A DNA stretch of 64,000 nucleotides from Thermoguttaceae bacterium (lineage in GTDB: Bacteria > Planctomycetota > Planctomycetia > Pirellulales > Thermoguttaceae), in contig JAFRFG010000065.1 of the NCBI GenBank assembly GCA_017434455.1, positions 37,706-101,705 of the forward strand. The letters are read 5' to 3'. Position numbers and translations under genes: made by a program. The notes beneath the pieces are model-generated. The model was not told the origin of the DNA, searched no databases, and worked only from the letters and a program-made list of their open reading frames with translations. Positions 41,876-50,252 of this stretch are shown here, piece by piece; the stretch's first letter is position 1; the number at the start of each line of letters is the position of its first letter.

Positions 41876-43588
41876 ATGTCGGGAATACTCAGTTCCATCA
41901 AAAAACTGTTCGCAGCGTTGGTCGCGGCCGGTATCGGTATCGCGCTGGCGTTTTTCGCGCAGGGGGACTGTGCCCGAATTCGGCACGCCAGGGAGAGTGT
42001 GCTGGTTTCCGAACCATCCGAGCAAACGGGGAAGCTTAACTGTCTGGACGGAAACGGACGGTTTGGCTACCTCCCTGTTCCCGACCAGCGGGAAGACAAT
42101 GTACGCACTCGTCTGACGGCGCTTTTGCTCGGGCGCGGGCGCGCCCCGGCCGATGAGGTCGACGCGGTCGCCCATCACCACAGCGGGGTCCAGACCGGGA
42201 CGCGCAAGGGGATTGTTCCCTCATCGGTCGCCGATGCGTCGTCGACCGCCGACGGTTATCTCGATTTTTGGTCCGGACGGCTCAAGCCGGTTACCCCGTC
42301 TCCCCGCCCGGGCGAGAGTACTTTCGCCCGCAGTTCGGAAGGTTCGGCGTCGGGATCGACCACTTCCGACTCGACCGATTTGGCTTCGGCGCTGGCCGGT
42401 CTCGATCTGTTCGGCGACGGTGAGGTGGCGGCCAACAATCAAAAATGGAAGAAGGAAATCGAGATCCCCGAGGTAGAAGGCCCCGCCTATCAACCCGAGG
42501 AGATGCCCGAGTGGGACGACACCATTGAGCTTACCCAGACCGAGCCGAAAGATCCTCAGGCGCTGGCGCAGGCGGTGGAGTCGTTAGCGCAGACAGCGCC
42601 CGAGGCCTCGGCCGCGCCGCCCGATCAGCCCGATCGCGCGGCCGAAACGACGCAAGTCGCCTCTTCGGCGGCGGAAGAAGCGCCGCCCAAAGAATCGCCT
42701 TCGGAAGCGGACCGGTCCTCCCTGGCCGAATCGAACCCCAAGGAGCCGGACGATCTTCTGACCGAACCGAACCTTTTGGATAACGGTTCTTCCGCCGTGG
42801 CGGCCGCTGAAGGTGTCTCTTCATCCGAGGGAGAAAGCACCACCGTCGCCAAGGCGGAGAATGTCACGGGCGTTCCCCCGACGGTTCCCGAGCCGGTTGC
42901 GGGGTCGGTCTCCCGGCCGGGTACCGGTGAGGTGGCGGCGATCGATTCGGGTGTCTCCCCGGCGTCGGGGACCTTCCCGCAAAATGTCGGTTCGACCGGG
43001 GATCCGATCCGTTCGGCCGATTTGCGGGTCGAAAATTCATACCTGGAGTCGGATCACGCGGTCCCTGTCGCGCGTGACGATCTGGCGGCCGCGCCCGCCC
43101 CGGCCGGCGGCGATTACTCCTCCGCGCAGGCGCTCTCCGGCGCTCAAAGCCCGATCCCCTTGGTGAGCGATCCGCCGGCCGAAAAACCGGATGATCTGGT
43201 CGCTCAAAGATCGTCCGAGTCCCCGAAGCGCAGTACTTCGTCCCCCTATTCCTCCTCACCGCTGGGGACACTGGTCCCGGTTCAGCAAACCAGCGAGGAG
43301 CAGCGTTTCAGCGCCGGTTACTCACCGCAAGGGGGGATCGGACGGGTGATCCCCGCGCCGGCCGACCGTTCGAATACGATCGCCCCGCCGAAACCGCTGG
43401 CGACCTATACGTTCGACTCCGACGAGACGCTCGACTCGATGATCCAACGCCTGGAGCTGCCCGAGTCGCAGCAGACGCTCTTCCGCTCACTGAATCAAAG
43501 CAAGGTCCGCTCCGACGGGGTGATCCCCGCCGGAACGGGGGTTTTGGTTCCCGGCCGGGATATCCCCGAGCTGGCCAACGGCGGATAA
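41876..43588 (+). CDS. Single-span protein with disordered middle and LysM-like tail
   Basis: A 570-residue protein; the ATG at 41876 is preceded by GGAAAGG. Residues 6-25 form one hydrophobic span (ILSSIKKLFAALVAAGIGIA). The long middle part is poor in hydrophobic residues and rich in Ser, Pro, Glu and Ala, so it is likely disordered. The last 60 residues are ordered: LATYTFDSDETLDSMIQRLE, then QTLFRSLNQSKVRSDGVIPA and GTGVLVPG. The end resembles LysM or phage-tail X domains that bind peptidoglycan. I infer a membrane-anchored protein whose tail reaches the cell wall. No family is certain. Confidence 0.6.
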   Translation: MSGILSSIKKLFAALVAAGIGIALAFFAQGDCARIRHARESVLVSEPSEQTGKLNCLDGNGRFGYLPVPDQREDNVRTRLTALLLGRGRAPADEVDAVAHHHSGVQTGTRKGIVPSSVADASSTADGYLDFWSGRLKPVTPSPRPGESTFARSSEGSASGSTTSDSTDLASALAGLDLFGDGEVAANNQKWKKEIEIPEVEGPAYQPEEMPEWDDTIELTQTEPKDPQALAQAVESLAQTAPEASAAPPDQPDRAAETTQVASSAAEEAPPKESPSEADRSSLAESNPKEPDDLLTEPNLLDNGSSAVAAAEGVSSSEGESTTVAKAENVTGVPPTVPEPVAGSVSRPGTGEVAAIDSGVSPASGTFPQNVGSTGDPIRSADLRVENSYLESDHAVPVARDDLAAAPAPAGGDYSSAQALSGAQSPIPLVSDPPAEKPDDLVAQRSSESPKRSTSSPYSSSPLGTLVPVQQTSEEQRFSAGYSPQGGIGRVIPAPADRSNTIAPPKPLATYTFDSDETLDSMIQRLELPESQQTLFRSLNQSKVRSDGVIPAGTGVLVPGRDIPELANGG

Positions 43589-43625
43589 GTTTCTTTTGGC
43601 CGCGATTGCGCGAAACAAGTGTATC

Positions 43626-44453
43626 TTACGGGCCGAAATATTGATTTCGTCCCGCTCGTGCGCAGACGGCGACGACGCACCCCGCGGCGCCGGCTTCTTT
43701 TAAGACACGGACACATTCCCCGGCGGTAGCGCCGGTGGTGAGGATGTCGTCGACCAGCAAAACCCGCCGGCCGGCCAGGCGCTTCGCCCTCTTCGGCGCG
43801 ACGGCGAACGCGCCGGCGACGTTGGCCAGCCGCGCGGACCGGCCCAGCCGGGACTGGGGCGGTGTCGCGCGGACGCGGCGCAGCAGACGGTCGTCGAACG
43901 GAATGTCGAGCATTCTTCCCAGTTCCCGCGCCAAAAAAGAGGCGTCGTTGACCCCACGGCGAAGGCGCCTCAGGTAGTGACGGGGGACCGGGACGCACAG
44001 GTCGCAGCCGGATTGACGAAGCGTTTCCGAACGGGCCGCCCAGATCAGGCGCGCCATCGCCTCGGCGGTATAGCCGCTTATTTCGGTCTTCATCAGCAGG
44101 ATTCGGCTGCGCAGATACCCCGTATAAGGGCCTAAAGAGACAATCCGTTCGAACGCGGCGCGGTGATTTCGGCAGTCAGCGCAGCGGGAGCCGTCGGCGG
44201 GAATATCGCCAATCTCTCCGCAGTAGGGGCAAAGAAGCGACTTGTCTGTAACGAGCAGCCGACGGCAGTCCGGGCAGATCCCGATTTCGCGGGAGGGGAG
44301 CTTATCGGGGGCCAGGCCGTCGAGCGTCCCGCCGCAAAGCACACAGCGGAGGGGATAGATCAAGTCGAGCAGCGCGTCGAACGCCAAGCGCAGAGGCCCC
44401 CGTTCTTTGAACAGAGGACCTCTTACGGTCACGGATGAGGGGTGTTCGCTCAA
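43626..44453 (-). CDS. comF: ComF family protein (phosphoribosyltransferase-like)
   Basis: A 275-residue protein. I start it at TTG 44453, which has GCGGAG six bases upstream; the frame is open far beyond, but that part is antisense to the LOG gene. The N-terminal zinc-finger part has three CxxC-type pairs (CVLCGG, CPDCRR, CPYCGE, then CADC). The phosphoribosyltransferase motif is RRVLLVDDILTTGATAGECV. ComF is needed for DNA uptake in transformable bacteria, probably at the inner face of the membrane. Conserved DVCVPVPRHYLRRLRRGVND-type sequence follows family pattern. Competence in this organism is not shown. Confidence 0.87.
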   Translation of the reverse strand: MSEHPSSVTVRGPLFKERGPLRLAFDALLDLIYPLRCVLCGGTLDGLAPDKLPSREIGICPDCRRLLVTDKSLLCPYCGEIGDIPADGSRCADCRNHRAAFERIVSLGPYTGYLRSRILLMKTEISGYTAEAMARLIWAARSETLRQSGCDLCVPVPRHYLRRLRRGVNDASFLARELGRMLDIPFDDRLLRRVRATPPQSRLGRSARLANVAGAFAVAPKRAKRLAGRRVLLVDDILTTGATAGECVRVLKEAGAAGCVVAVCARAGRNQYFGP

Positions 44454-44603
44454 GGGGCGCTCCGCCGAGATCGGGGTTTTATGAAAAACGCGGCCGAAAA
44501 CCTTTGACCGGCCCTGCCCAAAAATATATACTATTATACACCCACCACCGCGTGGGCAATAACCGCAATGGCAAGGGCTTTGCAAACGAGGGAGTTTTCG
44601 AGA

Positions 44604-45533
44604 ATGTCCGACAAAAACGAACCCAAAAATACCGATCGTCTGCGAAAAGCGATTCTTCAGTCTCCCAGCTACCGCCGAGCGTATGAGGATATCGACTTTC
44701 TCAAGTCCGGCCAGGCGCGCGAGCTGCGCCTTCTGGCCGAGTACGCCAAGCCCGAGTCGGTGATGCGCCGCGAGAAGATTCTCACGACGGTGATCGTCTT
44801 CGGAAGCGCCAGGATTCTCCCCCCCGATGTCGCCGAGGAACGTCTGAAAAAGGCCGAAAAAGCGCTCGCCGCCGATCCGCACTCCGACCAAAAGCAGCGT
44901 GACGCCGCCGCGGCGCGCACGGCGGTGAAAATGAGCCCCTACTACGAGCACGCCCGCCGGTTTGCCGAGCTCATCTCCCGATCGTACCAGGTCGTTAATA
45001 CCGGGGAGAACGCCGCGGAATACCAGCGGTATCACGTGATCTGCACCGGCGGCGGCCCGGGGATCATGGAGGCGGCCAACCGCGGGGCGTTCGACGCCGG
45101 GTGCAAGTCGATCGGCCTGAATATCACCCTCCCGTTCGAGCAGGTTCCCAACCCGTACGTCACCCCGGAGCTGTGTTTCCAATTTCACTACTTCGCGGTC
45201 CGCAAGCTCCATTTTCTCTTGCGTGCCTCGGCGCTGGTGGCGTTCCCCGGCGGGTTCGGGACCTTTGACGAGCTCTTCGAGGGGCTGACCCTTCTTCAGA
45301 CCGGCAAGATGCAGAAACTGCCGATCGTCCTGTTCGGCGAGGAATTCTGGCGCAAGTGCGTCAACTTCGACTACCTGGTCGAGACCGGGGTGATTTCCCC
45401 CGGCGATTTGGATCTGTTCCATTTCGTCGACACCCCCGAAAAGGCGATCGAGGCGATCATCGGCTACTATCAAAAACGGATCATCAACGATCTTGGAAAC
45501 GACCAAAAGCAGTCCAATCCCCCGCGTCCGTGA
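44604..45533 (+). CDS. LOG family protein (lysine decarboxylase-like / nucleoside monophosphate phosphoribohydrolase)
   Basis: A 309-residue protein; the ATG at 44604 has GGGAG nine bases upstream. The family marker P-G-G-x-G-T-x-x-E is present as FPGGFGTFDELFEGL, and the nucleotide-binding loop is CTGGGPGIMEAANRGAF. Members cleave AMP-type nucleotides to free bases; in plants the activity makes cytokinin. The N-terminal 100 residues add a charged extension found in the longer, type II LOG proteins. It is tightly coupled to rlmN by a one-base TGATG overlap. The bacterial function is uncertain. Confidence 0.85.
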   Translation: MSDKNEPKNTDRLRKAILQSPSYRRAYEDIDFLKSGQARELRLLAEYAKPESVMRREKILTTVIVFGSARILPPDVAEERLKKAEKALAADPHSDQKQRDAAAARTAVKMSPYYEHARRFAELISRSYQVVNTGENAAEYQRYHVICTGGGPGIMEAANRGAFDAGCKSIGLNITLPFEQVPNPYVTPELCFQFHYFAVRKLHFLLRASALVAFPGGFGTFDELFEGLTLLQTGKMQKLPIVLFGEEFWRKCVNFDYLVETGVISPGDLDLFHFVDTPEKAIEAIIGYYQKRIINDLGNDQKQSNPPRP

Positions 45534-46594
45534 TGACCACCCCGATCCTCGATTACGAACCGGATGAACTCGTCGATTATTTGATGTCCGCCGGCTGGCC
45601 GCGCTATCGTGTCGGCCAGCTGCGCCGATGGATCTTCGCCCGCAAGACGGCCGAACCGGCGAAGATGACCGATCTGTCCAAAGCGTGCCGGGCGCAGCTG
45701 ACACAGCTGTTTCCCACCACAGGAGAGGGAGAAAACCGTTCCCTCTTTTCCGGGGAGCTTGCTGCCGTCTCCCGCGGCGACGACGGAACACAGAAAATCC
45801 TTCTGCAGTGGCCCGACGGCCAGCGTGTCGAGGCGGTGCTGCTGCGCGACGATCGGGATCACCGAACGGCGTGCGTCAGTACCCAGGTCGGCTGTGCGAT
45901 GCGCTGCGCTTTTTGCGCCAGCGGCCTGGACGGCTTTGTCCGCAATCTCACGCGCGGCGAGATCCTCGAGCAGCTGCTGCGCCTCAACGCGCTTTTGCCT
46001 CCGACCGAGCGGCTTACCCATATTGTCGTCATGGGAATGGGGGAACCGACGCTGAATCTCGACGCGCTTATTCCCGCCCTGGCCGAGGCGACCAGCGCCG
46101 ACGGGCTCGACATCGGGAACCGGCGGGTCACGATCTCGACGGTAGGGCGCCCCGACGGGATCCGAAAGATGGCGGCAATGAACCTTCCCTACAAACTGGC
46201 GGTCTCGCTCCACGCTCCCGACGACGAGGTCAGAAACGCCATCATGCCGAGCAACCGCGGCTGGGGGATCGACGCGGTCATCAGCGCCGCAGACGCCTAC
46301 TTCGCCGCGACCGGCCGTCGGGTGACCTACGAGTATATCCTTCTTCGGGGGGTCAACGACTCGGCCGATCAGGCCCGGCGCCTGGCCAAACGGCTGAATC
46401 ACCGCACGGCGATTGTCAACCTTATCCCCTACAATCCGGTCGAGGAGCTGGCGTTTCGCCGGCCCGACGACGACGCCGTGCTGCGTTTCGCCCGAACCTT
46501 GGAAGGGGAGGGGGTTCAGGTCAAGGTCCGGTTTCGCAAGGGGGATTCGATCGACGCCGCCTGCGGCCAGCTGCGCCGCCGGATGACGCTGTGA
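45533..46594 (+). CDS. rlmN: Dual-specificity 23S rRNA/tRNA methyltransferase RlmN
   Basis: A 353-residue radical SAM enzyme. It methylates C2 of adenine 2503 in 23S rRNA and of A37 in some tRNAs. The iron-sulphur motif is C121-x3-C125-x2-C128 (GCAMRCAFCASG). C114 upstream and C344 in SIDAACGQL match the two mechanistic cysteines that carry the methyl group. Other family landmarks are VVMGMGEPTLNLD, VTISTVGRPDGIRKMA and VSLHAPDDEVRNAIMP. Length is normal. It overlaps LOG at its start and the ParA-like gene follows closely, so all three may be one transcript. Confidence 0.95.
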   Translation: MTTPILDYEPDELVDYLMSAGWPRYRVGQLRRWIFARKTAEPAKMTDLSKACRAQLTQLFPTTGEGENRSLFSGELAAVSRGDDGTQKILLQWPDGQRVEAVLLRDDRDHRTACVSTQVGCAMRCAFCASGLDGFVRNLTRGEILEQLLRLNALLPPTERLTHIVVMGMGEPTLNLDALIPALAEATSADGLDIGNRRVTISTVGRPDGIRKMAAMNLPYKLAVSLHAPDDEVRNAIMPSNRGWGIDAVISAADAYFAATGRRVTYEYILLRGVNDSADQARRLAKRLNHRTAIVNLIPYNPVEELAFRRPDDDAVLRFARTLEGEGVQVKVRFRKGDSIDAACGQLRRRMTL

Positions 46595-46647
46595 CAAGCG
46601 CAAGCAGCGAGACCTTTTTTGAAACGAGGGAAATGGGAGAACGCGTT

Positions 46648-47823
46648 ATGACATCTGAATCTCCTTGCGATAAAACCTCCTCCGATCACGTGAATGATCG
46701 ATTCGGTTCGGAACTGTCCCGTTTAAAGGAACTCAACGCCGAGATGGCCCGGTCCCTCAAACGCCTGGAGGAGGAGGCGCGATCTTTGGTCGGTCACACC
46801 CAAGAAAATGAGGAAATAGTCGATCAGCTCATCCGTCGGGAGGGCTCTGTTTGGGCCGTCCCGGTGGCAGAAAAACACCGGTCACAGGTGTACCCCTTTG
46901 TCCCCATACAGGAACGCCCCGAAAGGCCGGGCGGCCGGACGATGAGGGTGGTCTCGCTGATCAACCTCAAAGGGGGGGTAGGGAAGACGACGCTGTGCGG
47001 CAACTTGGCGGCCGCCTTCGGCGCGGCGAACTACAAGATCCGCGGCGGCCGCGCCGAGCCGCTGAGGGTGCTGGCGATTGACCTTGATTTTCAGGGGACG
47101 CTCAGCCAGCGGTGCGTCCGGTCCGATGCCCTTCAGCATGCCTACGCCTCGGGGCTGACCAGTCGGGCGCTCCTGTCCGGCACGTCCAGGAGCAAGGGGG
47201 AGGCCCTGGCGCTTCCCTGTGTCGGCTCTAGTTTCGCTCAGGTGATCCCCGCCGACGATACGCTCGACGGGGAGAATTTTCGCCACCAGGCGATGCTGGC
47301 GCTGGGGATCAAGGAGACCCGCTTCCTCTATCGGCGGCTCTTTTTTAAGCCGAACTTTATGAAGCAGTGCGATCTTATCCTGACCGACTGTCCCCCGCGG
47401 CTGACCTCGTCGACGGTCTGTTCGCTGGCCGCTTCCGACTACGTGCTGATACCGACCGCCCCGGACGAATTCGACATTCCCGCGGTTCAGCGAACCCTCT
47501 ACTGGATCGGGAGTATGCGGCAGGCGCTATCGTTTCCTGTCAGGCTGGCGGGGATTGTCTTGAACCGAACCAGTAAGGCGACCGGTTTAAGTGCACGCGA
47601 GGAGGCGATTAAATCCCGCCTGAACAGTTTTGTTACCTACGAGATATTCAAGAGTTTTCCCGACCTGCGCGGCTGCGCCGCGCCGGCGGTCCTCGACAAT
47701 TACGTCCCCCGTCGAACCGGCGAAAACAATTCGATCAACGGAAAACCCGGCACGCCGCTCCCCGGAACGACGGCCGAGTGGTTTCATGATCTGGCGACTG
47801 AATTATACGAAAGGATTTTCTGA
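46648..47823 (+). CDS. ParA-like ATPase with N-terminal coiled coil
   Basis: A 391-residue protein; I use the ATG at 46648 with GGGAGA nine bases upstream, while a GTG at 46591 overlaps the end of rlmN. Residues 20-65 form a likely coiled coil (LKELNAEMARSLKRLEEEAR). A proline-rich hinge follows. The ATPase core starts near residue 98: RVVSLINLKGGVGKTTLCGN (deviant Walker A, with the lysine signature at K108), then LAIDLDFQGTLSQ and ILTDCPPRLTSSTVC. ParA/MinD proteins position DNA or large complexes by forming dynamic dimers. No ParB or parS is visible. The next gene overlaps the stop by one base. Confidence 0.83.
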   Translation: MTSESPCDKTSSDHVNDRFGSELSRLKELNAEMARSLKRLEEEARSLVGHTQENEEIVDQLIRREGSVWAVPVAEKHRSQVYPFVPIQERPERPGGRTMRVVSLINLKGGVGKTTLCGNLAAAFGAANYKIRGGRAEPLRVLAIDLDFQGTLSQRCVRSDALQHAYASGLTSRALLSGTSRSKGEALALPCVGSSFAQVIPADDTLDGENFRHQAMLALGIKETRFLYRRLFFKPNFMKQCDLILTDCPPRLTSSTVCSLAASDYVLIPTAPDEFDIPAVQRTLYWIGSMRQALSFPVRLAGIVLNRTSKATGLSAREEAIKSRLNSFVTYEIFKSFPDLRGCAAPAVLDNYVPRRTGENNSINGKPGTPLPGTTAEWFHDLATELYERIF

Positions 47824-48497
47824 TGGCCGACTCCTTCATCGAATCGCTGCGGCAGCTCTCCCCCTGGCTGAGTACCGGGGCCAAAAACGAGCTGGCCGCC
47901 CTCGAGGAGCTCTTCACCGTCTTTCCCGGCAAGCCGATCAAAGAGGTGGTCAAAGAGCTGAAAAAGTACCGTAAAACGCAGCTTTTGTCCGGCGGCGTGA
48001 TGGCCGAGCGGGCCAGGGCTTTGCGAGCGAACGAGGGGTTCGACGGCGGCCCGGCGGAGGACGAGCAGACACTGGTTGGGGCGTTCGCCGCGATGAAGGC
48101 CGCCGAGATTCAAAAACTGGCCAAAGCGCTCGGGATCACTCTCATCGATAAGAACGATCAGGAGTACTTCCGTCAGTGGCTGCGGACAGGGGCCATTCCT
48201 CCAACCGCCGAGGAACGTGTCCGTTTGGAGGCCGAGGAATATACCGCCCGCGGCCTGGCGGTCTTGAATCGAACTCCCAATGAACTGTCTCCGGATTCGA
48301 TCGACGAGCTGATGGCGATCGCCGACCAGGTGGGAAAAAAACTGAAGATCACGGGGCTTGCTCTGTTTACCGAGGGGCTCGGATTTCCCGCGGTGAAAAA
48401 GAGTGTTCCGGCGGTGAAAAAACAGCTGCGCCAAGATATTGGCAACCTGGCGTTGACCCGGCTCAAGGGGATAAGTATTCGAGATACGCTTGAATAA
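47823..48497 (+). CDS. Unknown partner of the ParA-like ATPase
   Basis: A 224-residue protein starting with a TGATG overlap. It is mostly helical and charged, with LAALEELFTVFPGKPIKEVV, KELKKYRKT and EIQKLAKALGI near the front, a 'D-K-N-D-Q-E-Y-F-R-Q-W-L' stretch in the middle, and a basic tail with a repeated VKKS/VKKQ motif. No ParB helix-turn-helix or CTP-binding motif (GxxRxxA) is visible. The tight coupling means it very likely works with the ATPase, perhaps as its cargo adaptor or as a nucleoid-binding partner. I do not recognise the family. Confidence 0.7.
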   Translation: MADSFIESLRQLSPWLSTGAKNELAALEELFTVFPGKPIKEVVKELKKYRKTQLLSGGVMAERARALRANEGFDGGPAEDEQTLVGAFAAMKAAEIQKLAKALGITLIDKNDQEYFRQWLRTGAIPPTAEERVRLEAEEYTARGLAVLNRTPNELSPDSIDELMAIADQVGKKLKITGLALFTEGLGFPAVKKSVPAVKKQLRQDIGNLALTRLKGISIRDTLE

Positions 48498-48623
48498 GCC
48501 AAAGCGAGGGGGGGACTTCATACACGAAATAGAAAAAACGGCTAAAATGACGCCTAGGACGGTGGAACCGTCCGTTTCGGGGCTTTGATGATTCCTGATC
48601 CGCACTTTCGCCGGGAGGAACCG

Positions 48624-50153
48624 ATGAACATCATCTTTACCGCCAGTGAGGCCACTCCCTTCGCGAAGACGGGGGGGCTGGCCGATGTCTGCAGCGCGCT
48701 TCCGGTCGCCCTATCGAAACTCGGCCACAACGTGGCCGTGATGATCCCCGCCTACCGTCAGATCGAGGCGGCGGGGCTGCCGATTGAGGTGACCGATCTG
48801 TCGTATACGATTCCGATCGGAAAGAAGAACGTTACCGGCGGAATCGCCAAATCGACCCTCCCCGGAAGCGATGTCCCGATCTATTTCATCAAGCATGACC
48901 GTTTCTTCCACCGCGACGGACTCTACAATTCCGCCGGGGTCGATTATCAGGACAACTGCGAGCGGTTTATCTTCTTCTGCCGCGCGGTCTTCGAGGCGAT
49001 TCAGCTGCTCGGCCTTCGTCCCGATGTGATTCACGCCAACGATTGGCAGACGGGACTGATCCCCGCCTACTTAAAGACCGTTTTCTGCCCGGAAGGGGCG
49101 CCGTCCCCCTCGTTTAGTTCCTTCGCCGCCGGTTCGGCGGCCGCGCAGGACGCCGAGCGCTGGAAAAAGGTCCGCTCGGTCTTCACCATTCATAATCTGC
49201 GGCACCAGGGGAGGTTCCCCCACTGGGAGATGGAGAACACCGGGATCGACTGGCGCTACTTCACCTACGACAAGATGGAGTTCTACGGCCAGCTGAATCT
49301 TCTCAAAACCGGGATCATCTTCGCCGACGCGGTGACGACCGTCAGTCCCGAGTATGCCCGGGAGATCCAGACCGAAGGGTTTGGCGAGCGTCTGCAGGGG
49401 GTTCTGCGGTACCGCAGCTGTGTTCTGTCCGGTATTTTGAACGGGATCGACGTCGACCAGTGGAATCCCGAGACCGACCCGCATATCGAGTACCACTACA
49501 ACGTCGATACGGTCTTCGAGAACAAACCGAAGTGCAAGGCGGCGCTGCAGCGCGAGATGGGGCTCCCCGAGCGTTCCGATATTCCCCTCTTCGGGGTGGT
49601 CAGCCGTTTCGACGCGCAAAAGGGACTCGATCTGATCGCCGATATCATCCCCTCCCGCGTCGAGCGCGACGGGGTGCAGTTCGTAATCTTAGGGACGGGC
49701 GATCCGGAGCTTGAGGATCGGTTCAAAGAACTGTCCGCCCGCTACCCGAACAACGTGGCGGCGGCGATCCGCTTCGGCGCTCCCCTGTCGCACCGGATCG
49801 AGGCGGGGGCCGACCTGTTTTTGATGCCGAGCCGCTACGAGCCGTGCGGGCTGAACCAGATGTACAGTCAACGGTACGGTACCCTGCCGGTGGTCCGCCG
49901 CACCGGCGGCCTGGCCGATACCGTGACCAACGCGACGTACGAGTCGATCGCCAATGGGACCGCCAACGGGTTCTCGTTCAACTGGGGAACCACCGAAGAC
50001 CTCGACGGTGCCCTGACGTGGGTGATGACCTGCTGGCGCGAGCGCCGTGACGACTGGAAAAAGATGGTTCAAACGGCGATGCGGATCGATCATTCCTGGG
50101 ACAAGAGTGCCCGGCAGTACCTGGAACTGTACGAGAAGCTGATGAACGGTTAA
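48624..50153 (+). CDS. glgA: Glycogen synthase (ADP-glucose type)
   Basis: A 509-residue GT5 enzyme; the ATG at 48624 follows GGGAGG. It transfers glucose from ADP-glucose to growing alpha-1,4-glucan. The ADP-glucose site is FAKTGGLADVCSALPVAL near residue 15. Other landmarks are DVIHANDWQTGLIPAYLK, SVFTIHNLRHQGRFP, ETDPHIEYHYN and, in the C-terminal half, LMPSRYEPCGLNQMYSQRYG and RRTGGLADTVTNAT. The C-terminal part is complete, and a perfect hairpin terminator follows. No other glycogen gene is in the window. Confidence 0.94.
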   Translation: MNIIFTASEATPFAKTGGLADVCSALPVALSKLGHNVAVMIPAYRQIEAAGLPIEVTDLSYTIPIGKKNVTGGIAKSTLPGSDVPIYFIKHDRFFHRDGLYNSAGVDYQDNCERFIFFCRAVFEAIQLLGLRPDVIHANDWQTGLIPAYLKTVFCPEGAPSPSFSSFAAGSAAAQDAERWKKVRSVFTIHNLRHQGRFPHWEMENTGIDWRYFTYDKMEFYGQLNLLKTGIIFADAVTTVSPEYAREIQTEGFGERLQGVLRYRSCVLSGILNGIDVDQWNPETDPHIEYHYNVDTVFENKPKCKAALQREMGLPERSDIPLFGVVSRFDAQKGLDLIADIIPSRVERDGVQFVILGTGDPELEDRFKELSARYPNNVAAAIRFGAPLSHRIEAGADLFLMPSRYEPCGLNQMYSQRYGTLPVVRRTGGLADTVTNATYESIANGTANGFSFNWGTTEDLDGALTWVMTCWRERRDDWKKMVQTAMRIDHSWDKSARQYLELYEKLMNG

Positions 50154-50202
50154 CGCGCGAATCCTTGCCGCGGCTCTTCGCGCGTGCGACAAAAGGGTTT
50201 TG

Positions 50203-50238
50203 GGGCTTTAGGACGCGTGTCCTAAAGCCCTTATTTTT
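50203..50238 (+). terminator. Rho-independent terminator after glgA
   Basis: GGGCTTTAGGAC (50203-50214) pairs perfectly with GTCCTAAAGCCC (50219-50230) around four bases, followed by TTATTTTT. A 12-base perfect stem with a T-run is very strong. Confidence 0.9.
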
Positions 50239-50252
50239 GTCCCCGCGGCGGT

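Noticed and set aside
44454..45791. The upstream part of the long minus-strand frame that contains comF
   Set aside because: It lies antisense to the LOG and rlmN genes, and ComF homology begins only near 44453, where a TTG with a ribosome site is found.
45628..46590. An upstream in-frame extension of the ParA-like gene through rlmN
   Set aside because: The frame is antiphase to rlmN codons and its product looks like arginine-rich shadow sequence; the ParA start is placed at 46648.
46591..48497. A complete plasmid-type ParAB partition locus
   Set aside because: The partner has no ParB helix-turn-helix or CTP-binding motif and no parS-like repeats are visible.
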